Assembly: GCA_944474755.1 (NCBI GenBank)
Contig: OX104117.1
Span: 78,654,926-78,718,925 of the forward strand
Source of the DNA: Limnoperna fortunei
Taxonomy: Eukaryota > Mollusca > Bivalvia > Mytilida > Modiolidae
Reading direction: 5' to 3'
Length of the DNA: 64,000 nucleotides
Positions 49,001 through 59,610 of this stretch are shown here, in pieces (position 1 is the first letter of the stretch; every line of letters starts with the position of its first letter). The notes under the pieces were generated by a model. That model was not told the DNA's origin, did not search any database, and saw only the letters and a program-made list of their open reading frames with translations. The translations under genes and the position numbers were made by a program.

Positions 49001-51434
49001 CAATGTCTCCATGAATGATATTAATACTATTTATATCTGTAAGAGTAGATCCTAGCTGGCAGGCTTTGATGCTAAATGTTATATATCCGTGGCAACTGTT
49101 TAAAATGACCGTATATTTGGATTACGTACAAATCGGGTTTACATTACTTTAAATAAGGACATGGCATTTTACATTAAACAATTCAATCAACACACTTCTA
49201 ACTTTTTCAATAAAAATTTTAAAATGTTCAATTAAATGGTGTTTTATAATACAGAATATGTATATCACATTATTACTAAAATTTGTAATAGTTTTAAGAG
49301 GAACAACTGGCCTGGGCGTTGCACGTCAATTATGCTATCACAGAATTAGCGCGATTTAAAAATGTATACATTTTTCACTACAGAGAACATATACTTTAAG
49401 ACTTTAACTGATGTCCACTATTTGTTTTTAACAACAGTACTTTTAAAAGTATTCAGCGTTTAACAAATTAAACATAGCTAAACCTTACAAACGAGTACAT
49501 TTAAGGATGTTTGTTCCATTACAGGTCTGCCATCAAAGCACGTTTTCTGCCAATGGGACCGTGTTTTATCATTTTGGATGTCAGCGCACAAAGGTAGGCT
49601 GAACCTTAAGCACATATTTTATCTTTTTGATCGAACTATGTTAAAATGATTACATAGTATAAAGTGGTAAAACTATTATTCAATTAAATAGCACTTACTA
49701 GAAATTAAAATAGATAAACCAACCGGGTCAACACTGAATGAGTTACATGCAATATGATTAGAGAAACCGACAATAAATGTTAAACTTATTACGAGTTGAG
49801 CTGCTTTATCAATCAACTAAATGCAAATTGAGTTGTAAAGATAAGCGTGAACAAAACTGTATACAATTTATAAAATATCTGGATTTTACTATTAATTTTA
49901 ACGTATTAACGTATGTTGCCTTAATTTTCGTCGAATTGAATGTACTTGGTTATAAGAACCTGTTTACCAAATTTATTTTGAAAGATAATTTACTGTTTAA
50001 ACACACAAATTAGATGCCTGATGAGGACGCAATATGTCGCGAATCAAAATCAAAACTGCAATCAAATAAATTAAAATACATGAACAAATCATTTAAATGT
50101 TTCATATAGTGGTGTGATTCCGATTTAAAACGATTTAAAGAAACGGGCCAACTTTCTCCAGCGAAACGAGATCTTACAAAATTGTGTTCCGCCTGTTGTG
50201 ATGGGAAAAACTGCAACCTATCCGGTTGTCCAACTCTTCTAAAAAGTAAGAATATTGCTGATGAAAACTCCATTATCAAATATAGTTTTTCAATATGACT
50301 GCAAATATACTGATCATATTTAATGGTGCAAGCAGTAATGGTGTATGTAAAACATTACCTAAAACATCAAGACATCAAGATAAACTCATTATAATAAATA
50401 CATTTTTCGCAAAAAAACCGCTGCAAAACAAAAAGTAGATTTCAAGCTTGAACAATAACGTTCATTTGTTATTGCAACGCATTACCTTCTAGTGACTATT
50501 TTGATACCTGTAGTCCACAATGCACCATACTTTTCCAGTTGCACTCAAAATTTTGTTTGTGGATAACATTACCCGTTGCCGTATTGTTTGTAACCTTTTC
50601 TCGTGCTGAATATGCTGAAATATTGCTCGCTGGGCGTTAAGCAATCAAACATTCAACAATCAATTAAAAAAATAAAGATCTAGTTCCGAATCTTCTCATC
50701 CGGATCGGTTATTTACGTTCAGTCCATAATAGTTTTTTTTGGGCTTTAGTTTGGAAACGGGCTGATATATTACCTGTCTGTTCTTGTATATCTCACAGGC
50801 ATTCACAGAGAGCGAACATCGATTAGTCCTCTCTGCAAAGATCCCGAATATAAATTAGTAGTATACAATTGTGGCCTTTAACAATCCATATTAGTATTGA
50901 ATCAAAAAAGGGTTTTAATAAGGAAAAATAACTTTTTGGGAATTTAATAATTTGGATATTACCTGAAGTTGATTAAAGGCTATATTGAACTAAAAACTAA
51001 CAAGAACACATGAATATTTTGATTAGTACAGAGTAGTGCTTTTGACTTTGGAGCGCTTTGGTACGTCGAACAAATAACTAGTTAACGCCACGTTTAGCAC
51101 TTTTATGAGCCTTGCAGTTTTTATTGAGGAAAGAAGTCAGAGTTCCCGAAGAAAACTCCTGATCAGCCTCAGAAAAACTATTGACAATTAAGATTGGAGT
51201 CGAGCACGCCATGGCCGTAACCTAAGTGTTGACGGACCCCGTGATCAATTATATATGTCTATCTACCTTAATCACTCGGCCACCGATGTCCCTAATAAGT
51301 GCAATGTAAAATTAACGCAGAGAAATGGATTGGGAAACAAATCTTATATTTGTATCAGTAGTTTATTTAAAAAATATACATCGTTTTTGTATATTTCAGA
51401 TCAGCCTTGTTTTGACAGAAGTGTTTGTGGATGA
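43050..51434 (+). CDS. Gene B: secreted two-domain Ly6/uPAR-like cysteine-rich protein
   Basis: Spliced model: join(43050..43059, 43692..43739, 44832..44914, 46505..46576, 46900..47047, 48233..48324, 49525..49593, 50110..50245, 51400..51434), 693 nt, 230 residues plus TGA. All nine exon lengths and phases are identical to gene A. The N-terminus MSLYVYLFLGSICLW is signal-peptide-like. Domain 1 runs from LRCMSC to SCAKCCDG and GVPCNGFLCN; domain 2 from PTCAICNQV to CSACCDGKNCN. The tail is QPCFDRSVCG. All cysteines of gene A are retained. The gene lies 9.4 kb downstream of gene A in the same orientation, so it is a tandem duplicate. All introns differ in length from those of gene A, which argues against a recent duplication or assembly artefact. 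The function is unknown. Confidence 0.91.
43692..43739 (+). CDS. Gene B exon 2 (signal-peptide region)
   Basis: 48 nt, phase 1-1, between TTTTGTAG and GTATGT. It encodes VYLFLGSICLWTVTT plus the first base of Gly. Confidence 0.8.
44015..44238 (+). mobile_element. Degenerate SINE lacking the A box
   Basis: AATCACGTGGTCTGTCAACA, a B-box remnant TGTAGGTTTGAGTGTC, then TTGACAAGGATTG, the AAAACTGTTAGCCATTATAT block and AGTGGCGTTAAAC with a CAACAAAC end. It lies in the intron before gene B exon 3. Confidence 0.75.
44832..44914 (+). CDS. Gene B exon 3 (domain 1, first)
   Basis: 83 nt, phase 1-0. Encodes GLRCMSCLNVRN, then DCMKTEITC. The acceptor is TTTTAACAG and the donor GTAAAG. NVT at its centre is a possible glycosylation site absent from gene A. 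Confidence 0.88.
45694..45947 (+). mobile_element. tRNA-derived SINE, near full length
   Basis: GCCTCGGTGGCCGAGTGG, B box GGGTTCGATTCGC, then the family body and a CAAACAAACAAAA tail. It lacks about 15 bp before the CTACCGCAGGTC block. It lies in the intron between gene B exons 3 and 4. Confidence 0.88.
46505..46576 (+). CDS. Gene B exon 4 (domain 1, middle)
   Basis: 72 nt, phase 0-0. Encodes RCFLDKHSFPDESE, ending AGCRPLM. The acceptor is ATTTTCAG and the donor GTAAGA. The alternative AG two bases downstream would shift the frame to an early stop, so the first AG is chosen. Confidence 0.88.
46900..47047 (+). CDS. Gene B exon 5 (domain 1, last)
   Basis: 148 nt, phase 0-1. Encodes ICALLSGFGRRDLH, then LVSCAKCCDG and GVPCNGFLCNQ. 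The acceptor is TATTTACAG and the donor GTATGT. Confidence 0.93.
47160..47300. repeat. Dispersed repeat of the 'GTAGGGACGGAAATTTTAGC' family
   Basis: TTTTGACTGCCACGGCAAAA, GTAGGGACGGAAATTTTAGC and the following AAAAAGACAGTTTTTTTC resemble the copies at 7058 and 52205. It is intronic in gene B. Confidence 0.45.
48233..48324 (+). CDS. Gene B exon 6 (domain 2, first)
   Basis: 92 nt, phase 1-0. Encodes NVTNPTPTCAICNQV, then LCRNFGTCPTDE. The acceptor is GCTGTTTCAG and the donor GTATAT. An open frame reading through the donor for about 110 nt is intron. Confidence 0.92.
49525..49593 (+). CDS. Gene B exon 7 (domain 2, middle)
   Basis: 69 nt, phase 0-0. Encodes VCHQSTFSANGTVFYH, ending FGCQRTK. 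The acceptor is CCATTACAG and the donor GTAGGC. Confidence 0.92.
50110..50245 (+). CDS. Gene B exon 8 (domain 2, last)
   Basis: 136 nt, phase 0-1. Encodes WCDSDLKRFKETG, then LCSACCDGKNCN and SGCPTLLK. The acceptor is TTCATATAG and the donor GTAAGA. Confidence 0.93.
50600..50660 (+). repeat. Dispersed-repeat 3'-tail motif
   Basis: TGCTGAAATATTGCTCGCTGG, GCGTTAAGCAATCAA and an ATTCAACAATCAATT end. It is the clearest copy of this tail in the window and lies in the last intron of gene B. Confidence 0.55.
51078..51293 (-). mobile_element. Degenerate SINE, minus strand
   Basis: On the minus strand: CATCGGTGGCCGAGTGATTA, then GTCCGTCAACACT, ACTCCAATCTTAATTG and the CTCAATAAAAACTG block. The gene B acceptor for exon 9 follows about 100 bp downstream. 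Confidence 0.78.
51400..51434 (+). CDS. Gene B exon 9 (C-terminal tail and stop)
   Basis: 35 nt. It completes a split Asn codon and encodes QPCFDRSVCG, then TGA at 51432-51434. The acceptor is ATATTTCAG. Confidence 0.9.
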
Positions 51435-51511
51435 GTTTCAGTCTGTGTGTTGAAATGTAAATGACCTAACACGCAATATATTAATTTAGCAGATATTTAA
51501 ATACTTTTATG

Positions 51512-51517
51512 AATAAA
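51512..51517 (+). terminator. Gene B polyadenylation signal
   Basis: AATAAA 78 bp after the stop codon, comparable to gene A. Confidence 0.6.
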
Positions 51518-52082
51518 CATAGAGCCTGTGTGCCTACATATATGTATCTTTAAATAGCCCTCAGGTAGGTCTAAATGAAGTTTATTGATGTTTCTTAAGT
51601 CAGAACAGTTATGATCATACAAATAGTTAGGTATTTTGTTAGATGCTCAATAATACAGATTTAAAATGGACAAATAGAGAAACAATCGAGACAATGTTTA
51701 CTTGGCATGCCTATATTTTTATTGACCTCGCACTAAAGATGAATACATTTGAAACTAACGAGTTTGTGGGCAAAGATTGCAACTAGGTGAGGATTTCTTA
51801 GACTCTTTGGAAAACAATTTGCGTGTCTAGGCAGTAACAAAACCTTAAAATAGCATAGTTGGTTTCGTCCTATAAAAATAAAAATAACTCATGATGAGTA
51901 TGGTTTTGAACTCATTTGCATGGGAAGGTCTTTTATATTCGATAGTCTCAAGTGTAACTGTAAAACACCACACGAGTTATTTCTTACATACATGTACATT
52001 GCTCTGATTGGTAGCAAGTGGAGTATATCTCGTATATTTCCATGAAGGCACATTTCTGCACGTAATGTCCAATTTCTTCCTC

Positions 52083-53050
52083 GTATTAATTAATTGATTC
52101 AATATTTGCTTAGCGTTCAGCAAGGCGTATCACGTCAGCTTTATTCAGGACAAGACAAAGATAACAAACCATATATTAATAGAGAAATAGTATAAAAATA
52201 AACTACATGCATTTTGACAGCCATCGGAAACGTATGGATTATTGATAGGGACGTAGAATTTAGTCGTTTTAAGGACCTGCAATGACCCTGGTTTTTTTTA
52301 GAAAACTACTTACAGAATATAAAGTGTTGTTTATCGTGCAAATTGCGTGACTATCAACAAACACGTCACCGAGTTGGTTCTGCGTCCGTGTTTGTTGTAA
52401 CCTGCATAGCCCATTCTCAATTTGCTAGATAGGGATACGCTAGGCAGCGGTTTGGGCCAAGCGCTAACAGCCATTCCAGGTAGCTACGTCTGCCTTTAAA
52501 TATACATATTAATTCTACACAATTAATTTTTACACAAGGATGAGTACCCGTGGCCGAACATTTAATCAAAACCCATCGCAATTATAAAAGCCCCTCAACA
52601 TCTGACCTTTTATGCAAAACAGCAAAAAACCCACACCTATTCCAAATTTATGGTTAAGTGTAATGGAAATTTGATTCAAGATTTGCTTAGCGTCATATAA
52701 TATTTTATCTGTTTTCATAACAAGTTACAAAAACCAACACTCGAATAAACATAACACAAAATATGTTGACAACCATTGAAAACGTATGGATTATTATGAG
52801 GGACAGAAAATTTTCCCTTGTGTAGCAATTACAAGTCTCTCTTTTTCGATAACTAAAAACATCAAAATGGCTATTTATTTTTAAAAAAACGTCGCTTTAC
52901 ACAAACAAGTCATCGAATATGGTTCCCGGCCGAGTTTTTCGTATTATAACTTGTAAAATCATGAACAAGAAGGCATACCCCCATCTGCCTTCTCGGGAAG
53001 CACTACATGTATGCAGCTTTGTGGTCGAGCCCTAACAACCATATCCAGTA
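52083..53050. repeat. Two copies of the dispersed repeat in direct order
   Basis: Each copy starts with a degenerate GCTTAGCGT... segment (52110; 52685). TTGACARCCATYGRAAACGTATGGATTATT follows in two pieces (52214; 52763), then GGGACRKARAATTTWGYC. The two copies are about 550 bp apart. A CACGTCACCGAGTTGGTTCT / AAGTCATCGAATATGGTTCC pair also matches. No intact gene is seen; the open frames across 52959-53525 lack family motifs. Confidence 0.5.
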
Positions 53051-53784
53051 TCCATGTCCACCTTTTAAACATATACAGCATGCCTGGAAAGGATATTGTG
53101 AACCAAAACACCCTCCCATGCTTTATCTGTTTAATTACACCGAATGTCATGGTTTTAAAGGGTGATGATATTAGACCACCTGTTTCATTGGATCACAACC
53201 GGCAGCAGTCGTGTTGTTACTTGCTATTTATTTACTGTTTACTCTTTAGGTTTTTAAAAGTGATTTATCATGTTACCTTCACTTTGAAGAAAGTAAAAAA
53301 CTTACGAATGAATTTGTGTTGGAATATTTTATGCGATGGGTATTTTTTAGGAAATACCCGGCACCGAGATTAATTGTGTGTGCCGAATACCCCGGTGATG
53401 CCAAAATCGATGCGAATGTCCCAGCATACGTTAGAAAGAGGAAATATGAGCAAACTATACGGTCTATTGACCAATCAAAAGTCAGCATTTTTTATATGAG
53501 TTGTAACTATAATATAAAATTCTAAGACAACGATAGGTACCCGCGGCTATTCATTTAACCACAACCAAACACATTAATTGAGAAATCGAAAAGTTTGACA
53601 TTTAATGCAAAATGGGACGGGACATAATCAGTTATCTAATTAGAACGTTAGCCCCGTGATAATTTTGTTGCATTTGTTTAAGTAATTGTATGCAATACAT
53701 CATTTTTTTGCGGTCGAATACGCGAGATCTTCCTTTACATACGAGTTAGTTTGTCCTATAGCTTAGATATATCTATTGTTACAG

Positions 53785-54039
53785 GGGCCTCGGTGGCCGA
53801 GTGATCAAAGTAGTCCGTCTACTGATGATCACGTGGCCTGTCAACACTGAGGGTGCGGGTTCTAGTCTCACTGCGGGTTGTACTCGACTCAAATCTTAAT
53901 TCACAAGGATTGCGGGTTTTCCTACCGCAGGTCGGGTGTTCTCTCTGGGTACTCCGTCTTTCTCCCCAATACAAACTGGACGCCATGAAATAGCTGTAAA
54001 ATTGCTGAAAGTGGCGTTAAACATTATTTAACAAACAAA
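53785..54039 (+). mobile_element. tRNA-derived SINE with imperfect target-site duplication
   Basis: GGGCCTCGGTGGCCGAGTG, a slightly mutated B box GGGTTCTAGTC, the full body, and the tail GTGGCGTTAAAC with AACAAACAAA. It is flanked by ATCTATTGTTACAG (53771-53784) and ATCTACTTTTACAG (54040-54053), which match at 12 of 14 bases. Confidence 0.88.
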
Positions 54040-54053
54040 ATCTACTTTTACAG

Positions 54054-55742
54054 AATGTTTTACAATCAAGTGACCGCCATCATCACGACGAATATGTTGC
54101 AGCAGGCAAAAATGCTTGTTCTGGAGGAGCACCAGATTTCGCGGTCATCTTTTCGAGATTTCATGTCGCCTGCTTATGTTTGTGTGTTGTCTTGTTCTGT
54201 TTTTGCTGTTGTGTAATCCTTAGTTAAATATTAGTGTTTTGATATTTCTTCAAACTTAATACAGTAACAATAAGTACCTTATAAATTAAAGCATTAAGCT
54301 TTAGTTAATTTCATTTCAAACTTAAATTTTGAATTTAAAATACATTTTTGTACCAAAGTACAATGTATTCGTGATTGCAGTAAAGCACATGCCACTTTGT
54401 AAATAAAATGTTATCAAAGATACATTTAAATAATTTACTACGGCAGACTCAATCACAACTCATAAGTGGCGCTCAAACAGATAAGAATATTTAAAATCCA
54501 AATGGTAAAGATGTTGTAGAGCTTTCATAACCATAATTGCAAATTTTCATACTAAAATCCAAGTAAGGTTATCTACATAGTATAAATAGAAAAAACATAG
54601 AATTGTAATATGATTGTTTTTAACTACCTTTTTTCATGCTAACATTTTAACATTTAAACGTCTACGACGATAATGTCGTGTAGAATAATAGTAATACGCC
54701 AAGTTACATTTCTATTTGTCAACATTACTATTAATTTAAATTAAACTGACAAATGTTAAATTTCCGGTTATAACAAAGAAACAAGTTCAGTTAAGTGTAT
54801 GCACTTTAAACTCTCTTTTCTAAAGTGTTTAAATTTCCTGTTAGAGATGCAATTTCAGTTAAGTGTATACACTTTGAACTCTCTTTTATAAAGTCTAACA
54901 TATCCTGCAATGTTACATTTATTACATGTAAATGTATAATAATTTTTACATATTAGACATTACACGTTTTACATAATACGTCCAGCTGAAATGTAATAAA
55001 AGCAATCAATTATAATCAAAATTTTATAATGCTTCATTTAGAAATATGCAAAAATGGGCCACAAGACCTCTTTAGATTTACACTATATAATGAATGAAAG
55101 CTCTATGAGTTTTCATAAAACTAGTATATATAACTTTGGAAACCTATGAGTGCAACACTGACATTTTTCATTCAAGAACCTGCTATATCTACATGAGAAA
55201 TATTCTAGGAATCAGATTGCATCATATTGTAATGTAGATTATAGCAAAATGATAAAATAATTATTTTGGAAATTCCACTAGGTAACATAGCTTGATCGAT
55301 ACCTTAAGCTTATGTTAGGTGACAACGGACCTTTGCAGACTACAAACCATGACAAAAGGAAACATCCAACTGTTCAAGAACTTGCGTGACTTTTCAGCCA
55401 ATTGTATATTTGTTTCTCAGCTTAAATTATGGGCTTAAAGTCTTCTGTCGTGACAGAAAAGTTTCCTAAATGGTAAAGGCTGTTGACCAAAACGCTGATA
55501 AGATCGGATTGTGAAGCTCTTGGATTACGTTAGTTTAACTGCCTTTAATAAGAGTTGGTCGACAAATACAAATTTTTTCATCATAAATCGTATAGGATTT
55601 GTTTTGCCAAACACTCTCTGTTATTGCCACATATGACATCAATAGATTAACATGTGTTCACATATATAAATATAAGCATCTCCAAAACGAAATCGAAATT
55701 GCTCTGATTAAATGCTAGTACAACTGTTATCACTAGAGCGTT
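54054..55742. other. Intergenic, no gene seen
   Basis: AT-rich sequence. A local direct repeat, AGTTAAGTGTATRCACTTTRAA, occurs in two pieces at about 54787 and 54857. No exon-like or RNA-like element was recognised. Confidence 0.45.
55737..55742. repeat. Target-site duplication, left
   Basis: AGCGTT, repeated directly at 58839-58844 on the other side of the fold-back element. Confidence 0.7.
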
Positions 55743-56884
55743 AGTAGTAGGGTGGGTGATGTTTTGTCCCCCGCAAAAACGCAAGGCGTTCAGGCGTTCT
55801 CAAATATGGGCATACCCCTCCCCTTTTCTATATATGGTCACCGGAAGTCGACAACCACGAGATTCCGATAGCATTAATCATCGCGCACCTGTCATGACGC
55901 CTTACGGCCAGCGAGATGTAAATATTTGAATGAACCAATCGAAACGCTCATTCCGGTTGGTTTGTCAGTACGTTATAAATTAATATTAAATAAAGAAATG
56001 ATCGCAATTTTAATCATTAAACAATGATACGATCTCGTTCTAGTTATGTCTTCAGGGTTACATTTTTTATGGTCATTTACAATATCCCTTCTCTACAAAA
56101 TTATTTTCTCTATGTATATAAACAGATAACATTTTATTTTTATTATTTTTCTGTTAATAATTATATATTTAAAACATTAATTATTGATTAAACAATAAAT
56201 TATTTCAAACATAGCACCGAGTCCTAACGCGTTACGGTCAGTTAACTAGACATTTAAATAGCAGCGATACTTAATTATATTATCCTCTGATTACCCCTCA
56301 ACGATGAATTTTTCATGGACATCTGTTTGATTTTAAATCAACACTATTCTTGTGGTATATAAACAGATACAATTTTATTTTAAGCGGTGGTATTTCTGTC
56401 AATATTTTTTTTTAAAAATAGAATGGAATTAATTACCATTCGGTTAATTAAATGATATCTAAAAACATTAATTTACAATAAATTATTTCAAACGTAGCGC
56501 CGATTATCGATCCGGTCGTACACACCTGTCATAAAGCGTTACGGTCAGTGAACCTAGTTTATAGCCTATACGTTTAATCTTTCAATTAAATCAACATGTG
56601 AAACTTATCGTAGTTCTCATATTTACTTGTCTATTTACAATATTCCTTCTTTTAAAAAATTATTGTCTCTATGCATATAAACAGATAACATTTCATTTTA
56701 AGCTTTATTATTTCTTTTAAAAAATTATTTTAATTAAACGATATCTAAAACATTAATTTACAATAAATTATTTCAAACGTAGCGACGAATATCGATCCTG
56801 TCCTGACGCGTTACGGTCAGTTAACTAGACATTTGAATGTTTCTAAATAGCAGCGAAGGTTGTGATGGGTGGTGGTGGTGGTGG

Positions 56885-57467
56885 TGGTACGATGATAGAG
56901 ATTACTTTTATTAATAATGACATATATTTAATACACGAATATATACGATAGTGTCATCGATACAGGTCCTTCAGTATGCTCTCTATAAGCAGCGGATCTC
57001 CAACAGAAAGTTCCTTCACTATGTCCTCCATATTAAAGTTAGTGTATTTGTCTCATCATATTTACTATAGAGAAGTCATGGCAACTGATAAAAAAAGACA
57101 AACTTATACGTTTTCTGAGTCATCGAATATCAAATCTTAAGAAAAATAGTCAAAAAGCGCAGGTGTTGGTGGTGGTACGATGATAGAGATGACTTTAATT
57201 AATAATGACATATATATAATAGACGAATATATACGATAGTGTCATCGGTACAGGTCTTTTAATATGTTCTCTATAATAAACGGATCTCCACCAGAAAGTT
57301 CGGGTACTATGTCCTCCATATTAAAGTTCTTGTATCTGTATTTGACTCATCATATTTACTATAGAGAAGTCATGGGAAATGACAAAAAAAGACAAACTTA
57401 TACGATTCTAAGTCATCGAAAATCAAATCTTAAGAAAAATAGTCAAAAAGCGCAGGTGTGGTGGGTG
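56885..57467 (+). repeat. Two direct copies of a ~290-bp unit inside the fold-back element
   Basis: Both copies contain GGTACGATGATAGAGAT, ATATACGATAGTGTCATCG, TACTATAGAGAAGTCATGG, AAAAAAGACAAACTTATACG and AAAATAGTCAAAAAGCGCAG. The inverted right arm carries the start of a third. The short open frames here are artefacts. Confidence 0.8.
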
Positions 57468-57547
57468 GTGGTGGTGGGTGGGTGGTGGTGGTGGTGGTGG
57501 TGGCGGTGAGTGGGTGGTGGTGGTGGGTGGGTGGGTGGTGGTGGTGA
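57457..57547 (+). repeat. GGT/GGTG-rich microsatellite at the fold-back centre
   Basis: About 90 bp almost only of G and T, with GGTGGT and GGGTGGG runs. Its complement reads as poly-His/Pro open frames on the minus strand, which are not genes. Confidence 0.9.
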
Positions 57548-58838
57548 GACACTAACTTTAATATGGAGGACATAGTGAAGGAACTTTCTGTTGGAGATCC
57601 GCTGCTTATAGAGAGCATACTGAAAGACCTGTATCGATGACACTATCGTATATATTCGTGTATTAAATATATGTCATTATTAATAAAAGTAATCTCTATC
57701 AACGTACCACCACCACCCATCACAACCTTCGCTGCTATTTAGAAACATTTAAATGTCTAGTTAACTGACCGTAACGTGTCAGGACCGGATCGATATTCGT
57801 CGCTACGTTTGAAATAATTTATTGTAAATTAATGTTTTAGATATCGTTTAATTAAAATAATTTGTTTAAAGAAATAAAAAAACTTAAAATGAAATGTTAT
57901 TTGTTTATATACATAGAGACAATAATTTTTTAAAGAAGGAATATTGTAAATAGACAAGTAAATATGAGAACTGCGATAAGTTTCACATGTTGATTTAATT
58001 GAAAGATTAAACGTATAGGCTATAAACTAGGTTCACTGACCGTAACGCTTTATGACAGGTGTGTACGACCGGATCGATAATCGGCGCTACGTTTGAAATA
58101 ATTTATTGTAAATTAATGTTTTTATATATCGTTTAATTAACCGAATGGTAACTAATTCCATTCTATTTTTTTTAAATATTGACAGAAATACCACCGCTTA
58201 AAATAAAATTGTATCTGTTTATATACCACAAGAATAGTGTTGATTTAAAATCAAACAGATGTCCATGAAAAATTCATCGTTGAGAGGTAATCAGAGGATA
58301 ATATAATTAAGTATCGCTGCTATTTAAATGTCTAGTTAACTGACCGTAACGCGTTAGGACTCGGTGCTATGTTTGAAATAATTTATTGTTTAATCAATAA
58401 TTAATGTTTTAAATATATAATTATTAACAGAAAAATAATAAAAATAAAATGTTATCTGTTTATATACATGGAGAAAATAATTTTGTAGAGAAGGGATATT
58501 GTAAATGACCATAAAAAATGTAACCCTGAAGACATAACTAGAACGAGATCGTATCATTGTTTAATGATTAAAATTGCGATCATTTCATTATTTAATATTA
58601 ATTTATAACGTACTGATAAACCATCCGGAATGAGCGTTTCGATTGGTTCATTCAAATATTTAAATCTCGCTGGCCGTAAGGCGCCATGACAGGTGCGCGA
58701 TGATTAATGCTATCGGAATCTCGTGGTTGTCGACTTCCGGTGACCATATATAGAAAAGGGGCGGGGTATGCCCATATTTGAGAACGCCTGAACGCCTTGC
58801 GTTTTTGCGGGGGACAAAACATCACCCACTCTACTACT

Positions 58839-58844
58839 AGCGTT
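58839..58844. repeat. Target-site duplication, right
   Basis: AGCGTT, the direct partner of 55737-55742. Confidence 0.7.
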
Positions 58845-58990
58845 CATGTTCAAGAAATGTTGATTAAAATAAATTTTCATTTTTAACAATGACACAATTT
58901 TTTAACCCTTATTTTATTACTTTATTACTTTATTACTGGCAATGTGTTTAAATAATCATGAACATGTATTTAAAAAATAGAGCCGAGCTT

Positions 58991-59130
58991 ATTAAAGAAT
59001 TGAATGCATCCTTTTGAAGTTTCATTGACGTATGAAAGCGTTGTCCGAACCACATAGTCATGAAAATGTGCTCAGTTCAACGCTTTCATTCGTTAATGAA
59101 ACTTCAAAAGGATGCATTCAATTCTTTAAA
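58991..59130. repeat. Hairpin with 53-bp arms and 34-nt loop
   Basis: Arms 58991-59043 and 59078-59130 are reverse complements with three mismatches. The arms contain GAATTGAATGCATCCTTTTG and ATGAAAGCGTTG. It could be a small inverted-repeat element or a structured transcript. The plus-strand open frame from 59032 overlaps the right arm and has no recognisable domain. Confidence 0.88.
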
Positions 59131-59610
59131 CAATTTTGGGGTCCTCATTTAATGTATTTTTGTTGTTCTAAGTTACTCCGCGTTGTTTGTTTACTGTGGA
59201 AGTCGTCAAGAAAGCGCGTGCTCTTCATGGCTACCAGTTTCATTGAAAAATGCAAAGAATTCTACTTCATCTGTAACGGTTTGAATCAATATGCAGGACA
59301 TCGATGAACGGCATACGAAATGTGAATATAACACTGTGTAAAAATTAGATAAATCGATCTTGAAAATGTTAAGTCACATTTACTATTTTTAACAGATAAA
59401 ACGTGTGTAACAACATTAGCTTGACTTATGTAGATTTATACCGGAATTCGATTTCCGTCTTTCCGCTTAGCAATGGTTAAAAAAAAACAAAAATCCCAAG
59501 ATAATGATTAATTTCGTGTCATTTTAATTCACATACTTCAAAGCAATGTATCATATGGTATTTATCAATCCTATTTGGTTTTCAGCGAACAAAAGCTAGT
59601 AGATGTATCT

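Larger units (their letters stand above)
55743..58838. mobile_element. Fold-back element: 3.1 kb, ~1.3-kb inverted arms, 6-bp target duplication
   Basis: The arms (55743 to about 57045 and about 57548 to 58838) are near-exact reverse complements. The termini read AGTAGTAGGGTGGGTGATG and its inverse with one change. AGCGTT directly flanks both ends (55737-55742 and 58839-58844) as a target-site duplication. Inside each arm a unit with CGTTACGGTCAGTTAACTAG and TTTAAATAGCAGCGA recurs about every 280-310 bp. The centre is an extra direct copy of a ~290-bp unit (two units from about 56885 to 57467) and a GGT/GGTG-rich tract. No transposase is present, so it must move, or have moved, with help from elsewhere. 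The arm structure resembles fold-back transposons with subrepeat-bearing long terminal inverted repeats. Confidence 0.85.

Noticed and set aside
50010..50279. 89-codon minus-strand open frame
   Set aside because: It is the antisense shadow of gene B exon 8.
53011..53525. Overlapping 120- and 69-codon open frames on both strands
   Set aside because: No domain and no paralogue; the region begins inside a dispersed repeat and frames exist on both strands, which suggests chance.
57430..57643. Poly-His/Pro and poly-Trp/Gly open frames
   Set aside because: They are translations of the GGT/GGTG microsatellite and of the inverted arm start in the fold-back element.
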